Source: Valencia hispanica
Taxonomy: Eukaryota; Chordata; Actinopteri; Cyprinodontiformes; Valenciidae
Length of the DNA: 64,000 nucleotides
Assembly: GCA_963556495.2 (NCBI GenBank)
Contig: OY747702.1
Coordinates: forward strand, 44,912,180 to 44,976,179
Direction of reading: 5' to 3'
Part shown: piece after piece, positions 1 to 13,180 of the stretch
Layout: each line of letters starts with the position of its first letter
Position numbering within the stretch: the first letter of the stretch is position 1
Notes under the pieces: generated by a model
Told to the model about the DNA's origin: nothing
What the model saw: the letters and a program-made list of their open reading frames with translations, nothing else
The model's database searches: none
Made by a program: the position numbers and the translations under genes

Positions 1-2117
1 CCTCCCACTCGAGTATGGTGTTGATGTGTGTTGTTATAATGTGCATTTAAAACAGAGGGGTGGGATGTGGGGAAGGTAGCCACACATACCCCAAACCCCA
101 CGCCGAACCCTCAAGTGTCTATATGCAGTTTAACAGTGGGCACCGGCACTAGAGGTGAAGCTGATTGAACAGCTCCTCCTCGATGCTGAAAAGTCTGCTC
201 ACCCCAAAGTCCCTACATGTGTCTCATGAGAATGTTATAAGTAAGAGTGTTGGGACCCCGGCTGCCATTGGGTAGTGGAGATGGAAACCCCTACCCCACC
301 CCAGTGACGTGCCTACACCCCAAGGCCCTACATGAGTGGTAAAGTGATGAAGCAGGCAGATAGAGGTGTCCGGAGATGGGGAGGGAAGGACTCCATACTC
401 TTCTGAGTTTGAAGAGTTTAACCATTTGCTCAAGGAGCTGCTTATGGATGAGGTTCGCTTTCAGCGCTACTTTAAATAGGTATGGCGTTAATACAGTGAG
501 ATGCTCTGATTAGTTGACACTCAAGGGATGATGCCGAAAGTTCAGCTAGCTAAACTTCTGCGTTGCTGGCTTTTGCCTCTTTGAAGCTTGGAAAGCAGTC
601 AAAGCTTAAAAAATTGCCGCAGCCAAAGCACACAAAGCAACGCAGAGACTCTGACGGCCCTCTGACAGCCTCAACCATAGACTTAACTTGTAATCTTGCC
701 ATTCTAGAAGTTGACATTTTGGGCAGTGTGAACTTTAAAAGAATATTAAATTAATCCCAAAAAATTGGGATATTTTTTAAATTAACAATCGAAGTCCTAG
801 ACTCCAACCATATGAATGGATACATGTTTTGGTAAAACATTTTGTTTATCTTTTAAAACAAACAATTCTGAAAACAAAAATAAAACAGAATTTGAAAAAA
901 TAACAATTTCATATGACTAGGTTTATTGAAGGTAGACAATGCCATGTATTACAGCAGATACCTATGTGTTAAGATTGTCTTTGGGCTGATTGAACTTGAA
1001 CTGACAGACAGTTGATTTATTAAGGCACAAAAAGACAGTTGATTGATTAAGGCACAAAAAGTAAGTCAATAAAGTAATTCAAGTTTTAGCACAGGGGATT
1101 TTTTTCAGATATTTGATTAACACACACATTAAGCAAGTATGGAAATTAATGGATAGTTGGATGGTATTTGCCAATTTATATATATATATATTGGCAAATA
1201 CACATATTGCTGATTGGGGAGATATATATTATTAACCTTGTGATTATTGTGAATACCAGTATGTGTTTTCTTTTCCAGAAAAAAAATCACTATTCTTGCA
1301 ACTTTGTTAATGCTAAATTACCATGGAGACAGGGGGACTTTTTCTCCTAAATGTAACTGCCATTTGCTGAAACAACATCCACTAGGTGCGATTGATGTTA
1401 TCATTATCCTTGGGAAGAGCATCTTGCAACACAAGAAAACCAAGGTTAAGAATAACTTACAATTTATTTGAAGAAAGTCTCTGTGCATTTTTTGCTGTTG
1501 TGACAGGCAATGAAGAATGGGACTTCTGAGAGGATCCTTTGTTAATGAATGGTTGTATTAAATTTACAACACATGATGATAAGATAGTTGCACTGGGGGG
1601 GGGTAAATTGGGTTCAGATTACGATCTCCTTTCAATGGCAGAATGCCCATATTAGACTGGTGACACAGATACAACAGCAGGGAAGCAGTAATTGAAATAA
1701 GTTCAAGTAAACTGAATTTACTTTAAGGTTTTAAAGAATTATGATCCTAGAGAAGGAGTATATTACTCTTGTTTTAGTAATTATTCATGTGTATATTTTT
1801 TTCCTGAAGAATGAGCAATTTTCAGTATTTCTACGCATCCTTGCTGATACCTTCATCCTGGTGGAGGGTGAGCTCTAGGTCTGTTAGAGCATATGTTTAC
1901 CTCAACCAGAAAAGAAGGTTATGAGATCAGCCTTCTTGTAATGTGAGAGGGAAACAATGCACGATACTATTTTTTCTAAAGTTTGCTGTGTTGCTTGGGA
2001 AAAAGAAAACCCCCAGCTCTAGTCTATAGACTAAACATTTCAAATATCACAAACTGCTTAAAACAAATCTGTAGTTAGATAGCCTATTTCAATTCAAGTT
2101 TCACTTGACTAAATAGT
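1..2117. other. Distal pcdh19 intron, no gene seen
   Basis: The first 480 bp hold a degenerate repeated phrase (CACCCCAAAG.CCCTACATG near 203 and CACCCCAAGGCCCTACATGA near 316), perhaps an old minisatellite. The remainder is AT-rich with the 1164-1201 hairpin. No exon with a PCDH19 tail motif was found. Confidence 0.6.
1164..1201. repeat. Perfect 12-bp inverted repeat around a TA run
   Basis: GTATTTGCCAAT (1164-1175) and ATTGGCAAATAC (1190-1201) are exact inverses flanking a 14-nt TATA-rich loop that is itself nearly self-complementary. It may be a short cruciform-forming site or an insertion footprint. Confidence 0.85.
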
Positions 2118-2427
2118 AGATGGCCTGCATTTGTATAGCGCATTTTCAGTCCGAGGACCACAAAGCGCTTTACACTACGTTCAGTCATTCATGCACATAT
2201 TCATACACTGATGGTGGCAAGCTACTACATTGTAGCCAAAGCTGCCCTGGGGCACACAGACAGAGGCAAGGCTGCCGGAGACAGGCGCCACCGGGCCCTC
2301 TGACCACCACCGGCAGGCAGGGCGGGTGAAGTGTCTTGCCCAAGGACACAACAAATTGAGACGGACGGAGCAGGTATTCGAACCAGCAACAGGACAGATT
2401 TTTGTCACCTGAGCCACGGTCGCCCCA
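2118..2427 (-). mobile_element. tRNA-derived SINE (fish V-SINE-like), copy 1
   Basis: Read on the minus strand it starts GGGGCGACCGTGGCTCAGG, containing a Pol III A box (TGGCTCAGGTG), then a B-box-like GGTTCGAATACC about 35 bp further on. The body contains GGGCAAGACACTTCACCC and the tail reads AAAGCGC...GCGCTATACAAATGCAGG, a 3' end typical of fish SINEs mobilised by L2-type LINEs. It is colinear over its whole length with a second copy at 44762-45072. The A/B boxes point in the same direction as pcdh19 transcription. The precise family name is from memory and uncertain; the tRNA-derived structure is visible. Confidence 0.75.
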
Positions 2428-2645
2428 TATACTATATACTATTCTGTGTTTTAATGGTTGTCTTATTCTAAAGTTGGTTCTAACAACAACAAAAACCTTC
2501 CAAAATGCTCCCTTTTTGTGTAAAAAATAAATAAAATTGAGGGTAAAATCATCCATTACAGGATGGATCTGCTTAAGTATTTCAGATTTTAAACTGGAGA
2601 TAATTAAATGTATTCCAGACCCACAAAAAACTGGGGAATGTTTTG

Positions 2646-3252
2646 CCTCATTTCCACTGAGCGGTCTGGTCTGGCTCGGTCCGGTCTGGTTCGCCTTTTT
2701 TGTCTGTTTCCATTGTTAAAGCGCCCCATACAGCAGGCCCGTACCGGTCTATTAATAGCCCCCCTTCAGGTGTAGGTCCACAGGACAATGGTCGGAGCTA
2801 CTGGCGTCACATAATACAGTCCTTTGATTGGGTGAACTCATACTGGTTACTAACACTGCAGTAAGTTTAAATGTCACCCTTGCGACAACTTTAGACACCG
2901 GTCCTCTGTTCAGTACATTCACGTAGTAAGGACAACGCTGCACGGGGCCTTTCATTAAACACAGCGGTCGTATTTGTGTAAAGAAAAAAACAAAAAGCAA
3001 GAACGACAACCATGAACTGCTGGATGGACTCCATTGTTGTTGTTTCTACCTCCTCTTCTTCTGTGTTTTTTGAGCATCACCCACTTCCTCGTCCCTCCAG
3101 TATGTCGCCACACAAGCGTTCAGCGTAAACCCCGCCTGCTCAAGGAGAGTTCAGTAGGTAGTGGAAACGCTCCCATGAAAAGTCAGAATTACACAATAGC
3201 GGACCGGACCGGACCGGACCGAGCCGCACTGTTCCGCTTAGTGGAAATTAGG
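2646..3252. mobile_element. 607-bp non-autonomous DNA transposon with CCGGA-rich inverted ends
   Basis: The left end reads CCTCATTTCCACTGAGCGG followed by GGTCTGG/GGTCCGG repeats. The right end is the imperfect inverse, with GGACC repeats then CCGCTTAGTGGAAATTAGG. Similarity between the arms continues about 100 bp inward, including a second TTTCCA/TGGAAA pair. The element is flanked by identical 6-bp direct repeats GTTTTG at 2640-2645 and 3253-3258. There is no coding capacity. Fish genomes carry related GGTACGG-rich elements, but a 6-bp duplication does not fit Tc1 (TA), piggyBac or Kolobok (TTAA), Harbinger (3 bp) or hAT (8 bp), so I leave the superfamily open. Confidence 0.75.
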
Positions 3253-3258
3253 GTTTTG

Positions 3259-6200
3259 TTTAGCACCTTTAGAGAGCTGTAAAGCAAATGCCAGCTTCTT
3301 CATTTATGCAGTTCATGTTTATACAGTATATCTATTTCAAATCTTGAGAAAGAGATGACTAAATGCAGTATGTAAAATAGCTCCTAAGTTCTTTTAAGGA
3401 AACGTAAATGTCGCTAATGGTTAATGGCTAGCCACTAGCACTGTTTCAGTAATGTTGGTAAATAAACAACTAAGGGGATGGAGGATTTTTCAGTGCTAAT
3501 GCACTTTAGTGTGCAATATTTTAGATTTTATCATAGATAATTAGATGCAGTCGGGACGCAGTAAAAAGCATAAAATAGCTGTTAGCTAACTGTAGCATGG
3601 TTGGCAGCAAATGGTTTTGGCAAAAAGTGGTTGAGAAATAACCTGGAACAGGATGTTTTCTAACCCTCTGTGAAAAAATACAAAAAGAAATTGGGGATGA
3701 ATTTCTGACATGTTACAAAATGTATGTTTTTAAATATCTGCTAGCGGAACCCTTTGAAAGGGAGACATATATCTCTTCAGCTTGAGCAGAAGGAAAAGTA
3801 AATACACAGAAGGCTGCATGCCTCTGGACTATATAAATAATGTGTACTAGAATTGCATAGGGCATGTTCCCTATTTGGAATATGCAAATGCACACCAACA
3901 GGTGTCTTTTTCTGTAGGCATTGCTTTAATGGAGCAAGGTACATTTGAAAGTGACACAACCCAAACGCACAAGGCCTTTGTGATTTCAGTACTAATGTTG
4001 CTGCATTCCCCACAGCTTTGTTTTACCCCACAGTCATAGTTACTCCTTGCTTTGAATTACAGTGGGAAGTGGGTTGTGTCCAAGCTGCGACCTCAAAGAA
4101 TTAAACACACAATGCAGTGCGGTTGGAAAAATGGCTGCTGCCTTGGTTCCTCAGACAAGCATAGAATCAATCAGGGCCACAAAAGGCAAGCAAACGAGAC
4201 AACGCTGTAGCTCTGCTTCTTGAATTTCACTCTTCTCCTCCCTTCCAACCCACAGCATTTCTTTTTTTATCTTTCTCCCTGTGCCTCTCTCTTTTCCACT
4301 CCATTTCTGATTAACCTTTATAGATGGACACCTGCATGCACACATAGGCTCTTCAGTATGTTGTGTACACACACTCTCAGATGGATTTAAAATTCAGGTA
4401 CTCTCCCCTTCTCTCTTTAATACACACTCGGCCCCCATCAACTTCTGCACATTACCTGCTCTTAATCTCCTTCCCTCTGTCTGGGATCATCCTGATCCCC
4501 CTGTTTTCCCATCTGCTGCTGATTGGGACCCAGCTTGGCAAGGTGTTCAACAAACAACCGCGATTCTCTCGGTTTCTGCGGAGATTATTAACACACCTAG
4601 CATGCCACAGCGTCATGAATAAGCAATGGAGATCCGGAGCCCTATTTTCTGTCTGCCTCTGTGTTTCCTCCCTCTCTCTAAGTCTCTGTCTCTCACTCTC
4701 CCTCTCTTTTTACCCCGTCTCGTTGTGAACATTCTGCCAGGATTGTCTAAAAATGAGCTGTCAGAGGAGGGCCTGCAACGAGATACATCAGGCTCATTGT
4801 GAGCTCTAGAAAATAATGAACTATTCCCATTTCTCTCTCTGATATGTTCAATACGCTATCCATGACAAGTGCAAAGAGATAAGCAGTCCCCTCTTGAGCT
4901 GATTAAATACACTGAGTACATTCAGAAGAGCTTTGACAGCACGAGGGTTCAGCCGAAGTCATTATGGTATTATAACATTACTACATGTTTTCTGTCTCGT
5001 CTGGAAATGAAGACCTTTTGTGTGCAGTTTGTGTCAGTACTCAGTTAAAGATGCTACCCAGTGGTGTATTTCTTTACTAGCAAATGTACACTGGCAATAA
5101 AAACAGAGCTGGGTAATAATGTCTGGATTTCCACAACAGGATTTCACAAAATTCAAACAGATTAAAAATAAGCACTGAAGAAAAACAAAACAAAAAAAAC
5201 GCAGATTATTCCGTCTTGTATGCATTTTGGTCAATGAAATCACAAAGCTCAAGAATCAAGGTGATCAACTTGCATTAGCTGGTAAACACAATGCCGGAGA
5301 TTGACTTCTGACTGATTTCGAAATACATTCTGGGTAATTTTCATCATTTCGTAACCAGCTTATGAAATAATTGAAGTGAAAATAACTTTAAACTCTTGCT
5401 ACATTTAAGGAGTTTAGATATATGGTGAGATCATTGAAGATTGTCTGTATGTAAGTGTTTTCTGTCAGCATATTTAAATGTGTAACATTTGTTTTTATTG
5501 TAATTATTCTGCTGCGGTCTTGGGCAGGTCTTCCTTGTAAAAGAGATCTCGGATCTCAATCAGACTAACTTGGTTAAATATAAAAATAAAAATAAACAGC
5601 TTATGAAACACGTCTCAACACATACCTAACAGAGGATGTTTTTTACCTGCTTTGACAGCCAAGGACTAAGAAGTAACTTATTTTAATCCTTTGTTCTAAA
5701 TATAATCTGCTGTAAGAATATGTGGCTATGGGACTCCAGCAAATAATTTCTTGCTCGACGCCGGATTACAATCATTTTGTTTTGATCGGGGCTCATAATT
5801 TGTCCTAATTCATAAAAGTCAGCTGCAAAATTAAAAGGAATGCAATATAAAGTTTTAAAATATTAATATTTAAAAACTGAATTAAATGTGAGATTTGAGC
5901 ATTTCATTAACATTTTTCTTGAATTAATGGAAATATGTGACTACAAAGGCAAGTAAACACTGACACTGATTTCATTTCCTGACTTTTCTTTCATTAGGAA
6001 AGTAAAGGAAATTTCTATTGATTTCTATCCAGAGGTACGAAATGGTTTGTTTATGAAATGGAAGTATAGAGGGACAAAATGGCAATTCCTGGGTAAAATA
6101 TTATGGTATGGATTGGCAAAACTGTGAACCTGGAATCTTCTAAAGCCTAGTTCCCTTCCTCTAACAAACCTTTCCACGTCTTCTACCACTGCCTAATTAT

Positions 6201-8797
6201 CCTGGAATTCACTCAGGGCTCTGAAACATAGCTGAAATGTTTTGGTGCAGCCTAGCAGTATAAGTAAACACTTTTGAATGAGTAATTTCATTTAAAATAT
6301 TTTAAAATAAGGAAAAAACAAATACAATGCTCTTAAAATATCTCAGCTAACTTGTGTTATGCCTCAAGTGACGGACCAGAGCCATATACAAGTGGAAGTT
6401 GGTTTTTGCTAGGGAAGATTTATTTTTAAATAAATAAAAGCAAACCAGGCAAACGAATAGAAAAACTGTTAATGGCATGTTATTCTATAGTTGATAAACT
6501 GTATTTGAAGTTGGTTATAGAGAAGTCTGGCTCGTACCTTTAAAGAAGACCAGCTACAGGCAATGTTTGCAAAACGAATCCAGGCAACCGAAATGTAACA
6601 TTTGTTTTCACTTTCACATCATCAGAAAGAGTATTTTTTCATATGATTTTCAGAAGAAATGCCATATGCTTTTGAAAGTATGGCAAAAACTAACCTAGAG
6701 GGTGTGAGCAATTTAGAAAAAAAAGCTTAAAGGAGAAATAAAAGCAGCCTTTGAGCAAAAACATTTTCTCCCAATTGCTCAGTGAGAAGGAAAAAGAGCA
6801 GAAAAATCACATCTTTCTCTCCAGTAACATGAGTCGTTTTTTTTACAAGGTGCAAAATCAATATCAGTCTGCTATGTCTTATTATATTAGGTGTAATTTC
6901 AATATGACATAGCCAGGCACCTCACAGTGTAACAGAATTTCTTTCACTGATAAGCACAATAAAAAAGATAAGCCCAGATGGACACGGCTTGGAATGACAT
7001 TTTATTTCCTTCTCTTTTTTATCCTTACGTCTCCACAACTCAGAGGCAAAAATCTGCATGTCGGTTTGTTCATTACAGACTCCACTGCTAGCAAGCATGG
7101 AATGTGTTTGCACTTTGTCTACCTTAATGTTGCACCCAGCTCTTTGTCACTGTCAGACATTTTACCTCCACTGGTTCCCACATTGAATTAGGGAAATCCA
7201 AATCAAAATGGATGGTCCCAGCGTAGAGTTAACTTGTTAATCTAATCATAAAATATCACAATGCAACATGTGTCTTTGCCCACCCCAATTATACAACAGT
7301 TTCGATGCTTAATTCAATCAAATATTGGTTGGGAATCAGTCACATCCCCTGGCAAATTCACATTTACCCTGCCTGTCAGGGATTTTGTTTCTTCTTCCCT
7401 TTTTATTTTCCCTCACTAAGACTGCTTAGTAGACTCTCAGCTCCTCTCTCAATCTCTGTCTCCCTCGCACACAGACTCTCCCCGCCTCCTGTAGTGTTGT
7501 CAGCACAGCCCCGTTCCTGTTGCCTTCCTGATTCTGACACCTGTCAGCATTTTTCGTTAGTAGATCAGAGAACTGCAAACTAGAAATGTTCCCGCTCCGA
7601 ATTTAGGGCAAGTTCGTGGCAGAAACATGTGAGGTGCCTTTACTCTTCCTCTAATTCAACAGGGGGAAAGGGAAGTGCTTGTCTGGCACAAAGTTTGGGA
7701 GATGTGGTTTGGAGGTGTTTGCAGTCTGGAGACAGCAGAGAGAGAGGGAGAGGAAGGAAGAGAAAAAAGGTGGAAGTAGGGGGAGGAGGGGCTTAAATCA
7801 ATTAGGAACAGTGAAACCCTGCGGATCTACTGATGGAAAAAGGGAATATGAAGAAATGTGCAGCCCACAAAGGGGGCTTCCATTCCTGGGCTTCAGCTTC
7901 AGGCACACACCCACAGGGAGCTAACAGATAGATGAGAGATATTCTCCAGAGGTGGAGGCCAAGGAATATGTCAGAAATAAAGGAGCCCGGTTCCCTGCTC
8001 TGGCTAATTGAGCAGACCCGGATCTCCTTTGAGTCTAACAGACCAGGCAGGTCTGAATTTACTTGACGAACGCTTACACAATGACCTGGAAACAATACCA
8101 AAACCCAGGCCGCAAACCCTCTAAACCAGCAAATCGTAATGCCACAAACGACACAACGCCCCCCTCTTTTCCCCCTCCTGCTGAGATAGCTTGAGCGATT
8201 TAACAATACATGAATCTTAATCCTTGAAAACCATAGCTCATCCATATCCGGGAGGAACTACAATGTGAGCTACAACAATCAAAGAAAGTCGGAAAAAATA
8301 GATTAAGCTCCCTTTGTCACCAGCCCCCTCAGAGCCAGTTCCCCTGACACTAATGGTTCCACAGAGCTGAAGCTAACATGTCGCCTATTTCAACCAAATC
8401 CCCCCTAACTTTACAGACACACCTGTAAAAATAAAAGGGAATTCATTATATATAGCTCTTCTCCTCAGTTTATAGTTACACTTACATTGTCCCTCCCTTT
8501 ATAGATTTTAGCAGATTTAACATAATTTCTTCCTCAGATACTTCCCAAATCTAATCCATAGGGTGAGGGATGTTTAAGGTCAGCCTGTTGAAAAGAGCGC
8601 TTACTCCTCTTGAAATTCTTGGCCGGGATTCAACAAGGAGTTATTCACTCAGATAAAAGTCAAAGATCTCTTCACAAGCACATCTCTGAAAGTTACCTTG
8701 GAAAACTGGTGGAGAAATAATGAATAGATGAAACTGCATCACTGAGAAGAAGAAGTCTAACCCATCGGGGATGCCACACCATTATTCGACTTTTACC
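3259..8797. other. Intronic sequence, nothing recognised
   Basis: AT-rich unique-looking sequence with short pyrimidine-rich runs near 4180-4720 and 7380-7500. Open frames are short and uncharacteristic. No splice-bounded coding segment and no transposon ends were seen. Confidence 0.6.
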
Positions 8798-9791
8798 CAG
8801 TGGTGCAGCCAAGTGGGGCCCTGGGGGTTGATGGCCACCCTTATAAATTTCCAGATAGTCCTATGCTTGAATGTGGAGGCTTTGATGAGCTCCAACATTT
8901 AGGTAGCAAATATCTACTGCAAAAGGGAAAACATGCAATTTGTGACATTGTTGGTGAATGTTGCCATAAAGATTTGACTTTACATGTTTTTCCTGAATTT
9001 GGTTCTGGCTGTGTTTTCTAACACAGCATGTCTTCCAGACAGCCAAAGCTTCCAGGGGAGGAATTGTCATGAGGAACTAATCAGCCAATCACAGATGTTA
9101 AGTTTGGTACCTGTGATGATAAACTGTAGGGGATTATATCTGCTAATTTAGACTTCCCCTACTGCATCTGAGAGAAAATAAACATCTGCAGATCAAGGTA
9201 TTGAATCTGACTTTAATCACAATAACGGTGGCTCATATATAAGCAAAAGAGTACAAGAACAGTATGAAAAGTGATTTTTTTAAATCAGTATTTTGAGACG
9301 TCCAAATTAACAGTTTCTTTTGTCTAAATCACAAAATCATCCTGGTCAGCTGAAGTTTGCAGAAGAGCAAAGTCCTTGAAAGTGACAAATTAAACAGGTT
9401 AGTTCATGCTAGATGTATTTATTTATAATAATATGGTCTCTTTTTTTCTTTTTGATGCCCCTTTTTAAATGAAATAGTAGCAAGATCACACACTGTGGTA
9501 AAAAACTAGGATAATTACAATGATTTAAAATCATAAGCAATTTACAAGCAAAAGCATGTGTAAACACAACAAATCAGCTGATTATTGATATATAGGGACT
9601 TTAAAGCATGAATTTAAAGAATATTATGCTGTTTTTTTATTTGTAACTTTTTAGGACCTACATTGTAAGTTCTGCCCTGGCAACATATCTAATTAAAATT
9701 CCTGAAATTCCTGGTTTTGGCGTGCCCACCCCAATATTATTAGTGGCCCCCATCTGGGCACCCCCTAAAACATTTCCCGGAGACGCCCTTG
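8798..9791. mobile_element. Probable hAT element (aged)
   Basis: The left end CAGTGGTGCAGCCAAGTGGG and the right end, read inward, CAAGGGCGTCTCCGGGAAAT, are diverged hAT-type termini. The flanking octamers CTTTTACC (8790-8797) and CTTTTTGA (9792-9799) agree at 5 of 8 positions. The last 90 bp match the left end of the element at 32395 (shared GGGGGCCA..., GGGGTG). The two ends may belong to separate insertions. Confidence 0.45.
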
Positions 9792-9799
9792 CTTTTTGA

Positions 9800-12700
9800 T
9801 CAGAAAGGAAAACATCCATTGTGATGTGGCTAGTTAGTGGCTTAATGTTGTCACACAATCGGATTCCCACATGAAAGTCAACAGAATGAAGGAAAGACAG
9901 AGCCTTTGTCTAAAGGTAACGGCTTGTCTCCTGGGCAAACAAATTCTTTCCATGGCACTGGTAATGGTAAACATTTGCATGGTGAAAAGCCCCGGAGTTT
10001 AACCCTTCCTCCCTTTTCGTCTTACAGCTTCCTTTTGTTCTTTGCACTTATCAACACAAGAAAAAAGAACAATAAAAATCAAACACAGATACACAAAAAG
10101 TAGGTGCTGCTATCCTTAGCTGGCGTACTGCTGTAGTCCTTTGGCAATTGCAGTCTCTCATCTTGTTTTCTGCTTTAGTTGGCAGGAGAAGCACAGCACA
10201 CTACACAGCAGATTTACTCCCAGAAGACATCTAAACAGTGGGACGTTTAGCTAAGATGCCTATTTGTTTTCTAAAAATCTCCCTCCATTCACACAACAGA
10301 AAATTGTCCATTTTTTTGTCAATTAAAATGGACAATCTCAAAGTTAAACCCGTATCAGCACATAATGTGTAACCACTGTACCTCTTATCTTCTGTAAACC
10401 ACAAACGTTGTTTTTGCACCTTCATGCTCGAGTCGGCTTGAACGGAGGGGTAAAAAAAGCAGCAGGGAAATGCCACAGTGTTCTCCTGAGGAGCTCTGGA
10501 GAAATTCTGATCGTGTAAAACTCTCATAAATCGGGAGAGACGGATTCAACTGTGCATCATGTGCCCATCACTGTCAGCCTTCTCTGCCCTTTAACTGTGT
10601 AATTAGACCGTTGAGATGGAAACAGGGGACAATTTCATTCACCATGTCATTACATTTCTGCATGTCATCTTTGGGCAAATCATTTAACAACTATGAACAG
10701 CCCCCTCTGGTGTGACCACTGTGGCAGACTGACATCCAAAAACAATTGGGGAAAAAAGATCCAAGAGAGACACCACATTCCTGCGCATAGAAATTCCAGA
10801 CATTCCTTGACTCAAATTTTCAAGATCAAGCAAAAATAAGACTGGAAGGAAGGAAGGAAGGAAGGAAGGAAGGAAGGAAGGAAGGAAGGAAGGAAGGTAG
10901 GTAGGTAGGTAGGTAGGTAGGTAGGTAGGTAGGTAGGTAGGTAGGTAGGTAGGTAGGTAGGTAGGTAGGTAGGTAGGTAGGTAGGTTGGTTGGTTGGACG
11001 AATGAACAGATGGAATTAATAAATTAATTTCTCCAAACTTTTGAGTACCAGAAAAATAAATCTAATTCCATTTTTTTTCTGCTATTATTTAACGCAGTAT
11101 GTAGAAACCTTGTCTTCTCTTAAGAGAAATACTGGAGGAAAAGTGACTCTGCAGCAAGTGTAGATGAAAGAGGAAGAGAAGAAAAAGCCAATAAGAAGCG
11201 AACACATTGTAATTCCACACAGATACTCTGTTATCATCTATTTTGCTCTGGTCAAAAGAATGGACAGCACTGTGAAATAGCCTCTTGTTCTGTTTACCAG
11301 CAGTGTTGTGCTGCATTAGACATTCAGGAGACACGCTTCCATTTTGCTGAAACAGATACAATCATTGGTGGTGTTAATGAAAAACGCACCGCCTCAGAGA
11401 GCTCTCCCACTTGTAATATTCTTCATGTACATCATTTCTAATTGTCTCCAATAATGAGATCCCACAACCAGAAGACCTGTCAGTGGGCATTCTTTGGAGG
11501 CATGAAAATTTTTTTCGCAGGTTGTGAAGTAATTACAGCTGGCAACCACCAGACACTCAATTCACTCTTCAATGCCTATTATTGCCCGCTGCCGCCGCCG
11601 GGCAAACGCCCGAGACAATTCGGTTCTAATGGTCACAGTTCATTCTGACCCCGTACACCTCCATCTGCATTTCTCAGCCAAATTGTTTTAAAAAACAACA
11701 AAAAAACCAACAACAACAATAATAATAAAAAAAACGAGAGCTGCCAGCCAGAAAGACAGATGCATTTGTATTGCTCTATTCTCGATGAACATAAAATGAA
11801 GGTTGTATGATGTTATTATTCCCCAGTCAAACAACATAAACAGTGAAACCGCTCCAAGTGAAGCATCTGGTTGGGTAAATACGCCAAGATGAGCCTGCAG
11901 ACATCTTTTACCGCATTTCAAGCCACACCCACATACTTAACAGGCTACTGGTAAAAATAGATAGCTAAATAATTCAAATAAATCATGTCATGTTCATTCT
12001 TGATGCAAAATATTTCAGCAGGATTTCTTTTCCACATCTTTGGCTCATTAAAACCGTCTGCCTTATGTGAACTAAAGAAACAAGAGAATGAAGTAGCGGG
12101 TAACTAGACAGCCTTTTCTAGGGCAGTGTTGGTGAAAAGGGAACCAAAATTATTTTGATGTTAAACAGGAAGAGAAAGGCCAAACTTTGCACAAGCTGAA
12201 GAAATTAGAGTAAATGTGACATACAGAAAAGCAAAGGGATATCTCCAGAAATTGCTTTCAGGATCAAACGCTTTTTGTTCCCTCTAATTATGAGTTAAAC
12301 TGTTAATTTGAAGATAATCTCAAACTGTTAGACAATTTTCTCACACGTGTGGTCTGGTGAGCCACGGCACCTGTGTGTGCAGTTTCCTTTGAGCTCAGTA
12401 AATACCCTCAAATGCATATGGTAACATCCTGAAACAGCTTTATCCTGCTATTCTCCTCTAACTGACCCCCTCTCTTCCTCGGTCTGAATGAACACGACCC
12501 CGACACCTGACTCCTGTCGACAGAGAAGATGCTTCTTTTGAAACGGCCGATCAGAAATGAAACATCAACATTAATTCCCTGCTAAATGATCTCACTGAAT
12601 AATGAATGAGGACAGAAGTGAAGATATGTAGATTTCCACCTTCTACCATAATTGCTGCCATTCAAGCATGTCTGAAGTCGCCCTAGCTTCAAGAGCCGAC

Positions 12701-13007
12701 TTGGCTACTATCAGTCAATAAAGTTGCCTAAGCTGGTATCAAAGGGTGGCCTTATCTGTGAGACATCCCCCACATTAGCTGAAAGAGCAGGACATCAAAG
12801 ACAAAAAGGGGGATTTTATTCATGCACATCTGATACCTGTAGTGGGAATAATGGATCTTAAAAGATGCCCATGTTGAGTAAAAACGGGCTCAAGCACACA
12901 AAAACAGAAATCCATACTGTGCCCTATCTTGAAAGTGGAAACAGCATCCTCCAAACCTCTTAATGCGCACTGCCTGCACACATAATAACAAACAAATGCT
13001 TCCTTAC
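9800..13007. other. Intron downstream of the last visible exon
   Basis: Apart from the compound microsatellite at 10844-10997, it contains only unclassified sequence. A short GC-rich patch (CTGCCGCCGCCGGGC) lies near 11588. No final pcdh19 exon is present. Confidence 0.6.
10844..10997 (+). repeat. Compound microsatellite (GGAA)n-(GGTA)n-(GGTT)3
   Basis: About 13 GGAA units (10844-10896) pass directly into about 22 GGTA units (to about 10985) and then three GGTT units. Each switch is a single-base change in the unit, suggesting successive mutation and expansion within one array. Confidence 0.97.
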
Positions 13008-13180
13008 CTTGGTCTGGCAGCTGGCAAACATTAGGGGGGACGGTCATGTTCAGCATGTCATTGACAGCCGTGTCAACATAGTGTCCTCTTTGGACGTCAT
13101 GTTCGCTGTCGGTCTGGTCGCTCTCCTCGTGGCCGCTGTCCTTCAGGCTGTTGCCTTCCAGGTCCTTGAACGTTGATGTG
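13008..13180 (-). CDS. pcdh19: Protocadherin-19, fourth visible coding exon (acidic tail segment)
   Basis: A 173-nt exon beginning with the last base of a serine codon, followed by 57 codons and one extra G. It encodes [20 protein letters not shown], then [20 protein letters not shown] and [17 protein letters not shown]. The acceptor is GGCCCCCATGTAG and the donor CAAG|GTAAGG. The segment [20 protein letters not shown] is nearly identical to mammalian PCDH19; the C-terminal part ([11 protein letters not shown]) diverges, as expected for a faster-evolving section. It is rich in Ser, Asp and Glu, so phosphorylation sites are likely, but none can be shown here. The next exon should start in phase 1 with a sequence like the family's CREEC..LGHSDRCWMP motif. 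No such coding sequence was found on the minus strand between here and base 1. Confidence 0.95.

Noticed and set aside
2364..2420. A tRNA gene suggested by A and B boxes
   Set aside because: There is no cloverleaf with an acceptor stem. The boxes belong to a SINE that continues about 250 bp and recurs at 44.8 kb.
1..12800. Final pcdh19 exon with a RCWMP-type motif
   Set aside because: Looked for its reverse complement and for acceptor-bounded minus-strand frames; none was found, so the exon is placed outside the window.
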